Source: Nocardioides sp. (lineage in GTDB: Bacteria > Actinomycetota > Actinomycetes > Propionibacteriales > Nocardioidaceae). Taken from it: a DNA stretch of 32,038 nt. Location: NCBI GenBank assembly GCA_025936915.1, contig JAICSK010000010.1, forward strand, positions 1 to 32,038. Reading direction: 5' to 3'. The position numbers and the translations under genes are program-made. Below are positions 31,167 through 32,038 of this stretch, piece after piece (position 1 is the first letter of the stretch; each line of letters starts with the position of its first letter). The notes below the pieces were generated by a model, which was not told the origin of the DNA, made no database searches, and saw nothing but the letters and a program-made list of their open reading frames with translations.

Positions 31167-32038
31167 TCGTGTGCCTCCACCACTGCCAGAACCGTGCCGG
31201 CGGCCACCTGGTCGCCGGGTCGTACGCCGAGCTCGGTCACCGTGCCGTCCGCCGGAGCGGTCACGGCGTGCTGCATCTTCATCGCCTCGAGGACGAGCAC
31301 CGGCTGGCCCGCCTCGACCGGCTGTCCCGCCTCGACGGCGACGCTCAGCACCGTGCCGGGCATCGGCGCGAGCAGGCTGCCGCCCGCCACCGCCTCCGCG
31401 GGATCGGTGAACCGCGGGACGAGGGTCAAGGCCACGTGGCCGGCGGGTGAGTCGACATCCACCCGGTCGCCGCAGATCGCGACGTCGTACGCCGTGGCCA
31501 GGCCGCCGCGGTCGAGCCTCACCCGGGTCGGGCCGGCCTCGAGGACCATGGCCCCGTCGACGGCGTACCCGTCGCGGCCGCCCCACCACTCCACCGATAT
31601 CGGGTCATCCGCCTCAGGAGCTCGCTCACCGGCACCCGAGGCGGACGACCCGGTGAATCGCGTGACCTGGGGCTGGCTGACGACGTTGCGCCAGGCCACC
31701 GGGACGCCCTGCTGGACGGTGCGCGCGGCACGCTCGTGCTCGGCCAGGGCCAGCGCCGCCGCCACGGCCGCGTCGGGCTGCGGGCTCGGCGGCCGGAACT
31801 CACGCTGGGTCAAGAAGCTCGTGTCGACGCCGCCGGTGGCGAAGGCGTCGTCTTCGAGGATCTCGACGAGCAGATCGCGGTTGGTGACGACTCCGTGCAG
31901 CCGCGCGCCCTTGAGGGCGGCGGCGAGGCGGCGCAGCGCCTGCTCGCGGGTCGGCGCCCAGGCGATGACCTTCGCGAGCATCCCGTCGTAGTGGGTCGAG
32001 ACCACACTGCCGGTCTCGACCCCACTGTCCAGTCGGAG
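31163..32038 (-). CDS. Acyl-CoA carboxylase alpha subunit, C-terminal part (partial)
   Basis: The C-terminal 291 residues; the gene continues beyond the window edge. It contains the end of the biotin carboxylase domain (HYDGMLAKVIAWAPTREQAL, NRDLLVEILEDDAF), a linker/BT-like region, and the biotin carboxyl carrier domain with the biotinyl lysine in VLEAMKMQH, 38 residues from the end, and the MPGTVLSV hinge typical of BCCP. Together with a beta subunit it carboxylates an acyl-CoA. The adjacent dehydrogenase suggests methylcrotonyl- or geranyl-CoA-like substrates, or an AccA2-type enzyme. The stop overlaps the dehydrogenase start, so they are translationally coupled. The beta subunit is probably just outside the window. 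Confidence 0.9.
   Translation of the reverse strand, partial: LRLDSGVETGSVVSTHYDGMLAKVIAWAPTREQALRRLAAALKGARLHGVVTNRDLLVEILEDDAFATGGVDTSFLTQREFRPPSPQPDAAVAAALALAEHERAARTVQQGVPVAWRNVVSQPQVTRFTGSSASGAGERAPEADDPISVEWWGGRDGYAVDGAMVLEAGPTRVRLDRGGLATAYDVAICGDRVDVDSPAGHVALTLVPRFTDPAEAVAGGSLLAPMPGTVLSVAVEAGQPVEAGQPVLVLEAMKMQHAVTAPADGTVTELGVRPGDQVAAGTVLAVVEAHE

Overview
The window is high-GC, gene-dense DNA from an actinobacterium. The gene content fits Nocardioidaceae (Nocardioides-like): an MprAB-type two-component pair, SigK/RskA, a HelD-type RNA polymerase helicase, a PPOX/F420-fold oxidoreductase, many GTG starts and many apparently leaderless genes. The genus is inference; no rRNA or other marker is present. 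I see no tRNA, rRNA, CRISPR array, insertion sequence or prophage. No gene-free stretch exceeds 300 bases.

Layout. 1-182: tail of an MFS exporter. 198-3937: a DUF72 gene and an omega-GST/hydroquinone-reductase-like gene face an ArsR-family regulator and an MFS exporter across an operator with three TTTGCA-type repeats; a perfect 40-bp palindrome follows. 4006-6803: a secreted orphan protein, an aromatic aminotransferase (pat) and a VanZ-like protein. 6853-8579: a dimethylargininase-like hydrolase divergent from a GntR/FCD regulator, with TTGTCnGACAA operators between them. 8604-10848: a holin-like membrane protein, an LMW tyrosine phosphatase, a PPOX oxidoreductase and a fructosamine-kinase-family protein, the last three resembling a protein-deglycation module. 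10905-13036: an MprAB-like pair preceded by 11-bp-phased direct repeats.

13059-18911 is a tightly packed minus-strand block that reads as one operon: small membrane protein, APC permease with a cytoplasmic tail, KdpD-like kinase lacking the classical N-terminal KdpD domain, KdpE, a UbiE-like methyltransferase and a polytopic membrane protein. No KdpFABC pump is present. 19011-22963: a PhzE/TrpEG-type fused chorismate aminase and a MarR regulator, divergent from a DHA2 drug exporter. 22975-26160: HelD, divergent from an M55 D-aminopeptidase.

26198-32038: minus-strand acyl-CoA catabolic genes (enoyl-CoA hydratase; further on a biotin-dependent carboxylase alpha subunit, an acyl-CoA dehydrogenase and a homocysteine methyltransferase) interrupted by a plus-strand sigK-rskA-pcm segment. 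Residue patterns in the dehydrogenase and hydratase suggest a branched-chain (leucine/isovalerate-like) route.

Regulation. Nine genes carry a -10-like hexamer (TAnnnT or CAGGnT/CACAGT) ending exactly six bases before the start codon, and two more have the hexamer seven or eight bases away. This is the geometry expected for leaderless transcripts. It supports many start choices here and separates genes with their own promoter from those translated by 4-bp overlap coupling (ArsR/MFS, RR/HK, HK/KdpE, membrane protein/permease, sigK/rskA, carboxylase/dehydrogenase).
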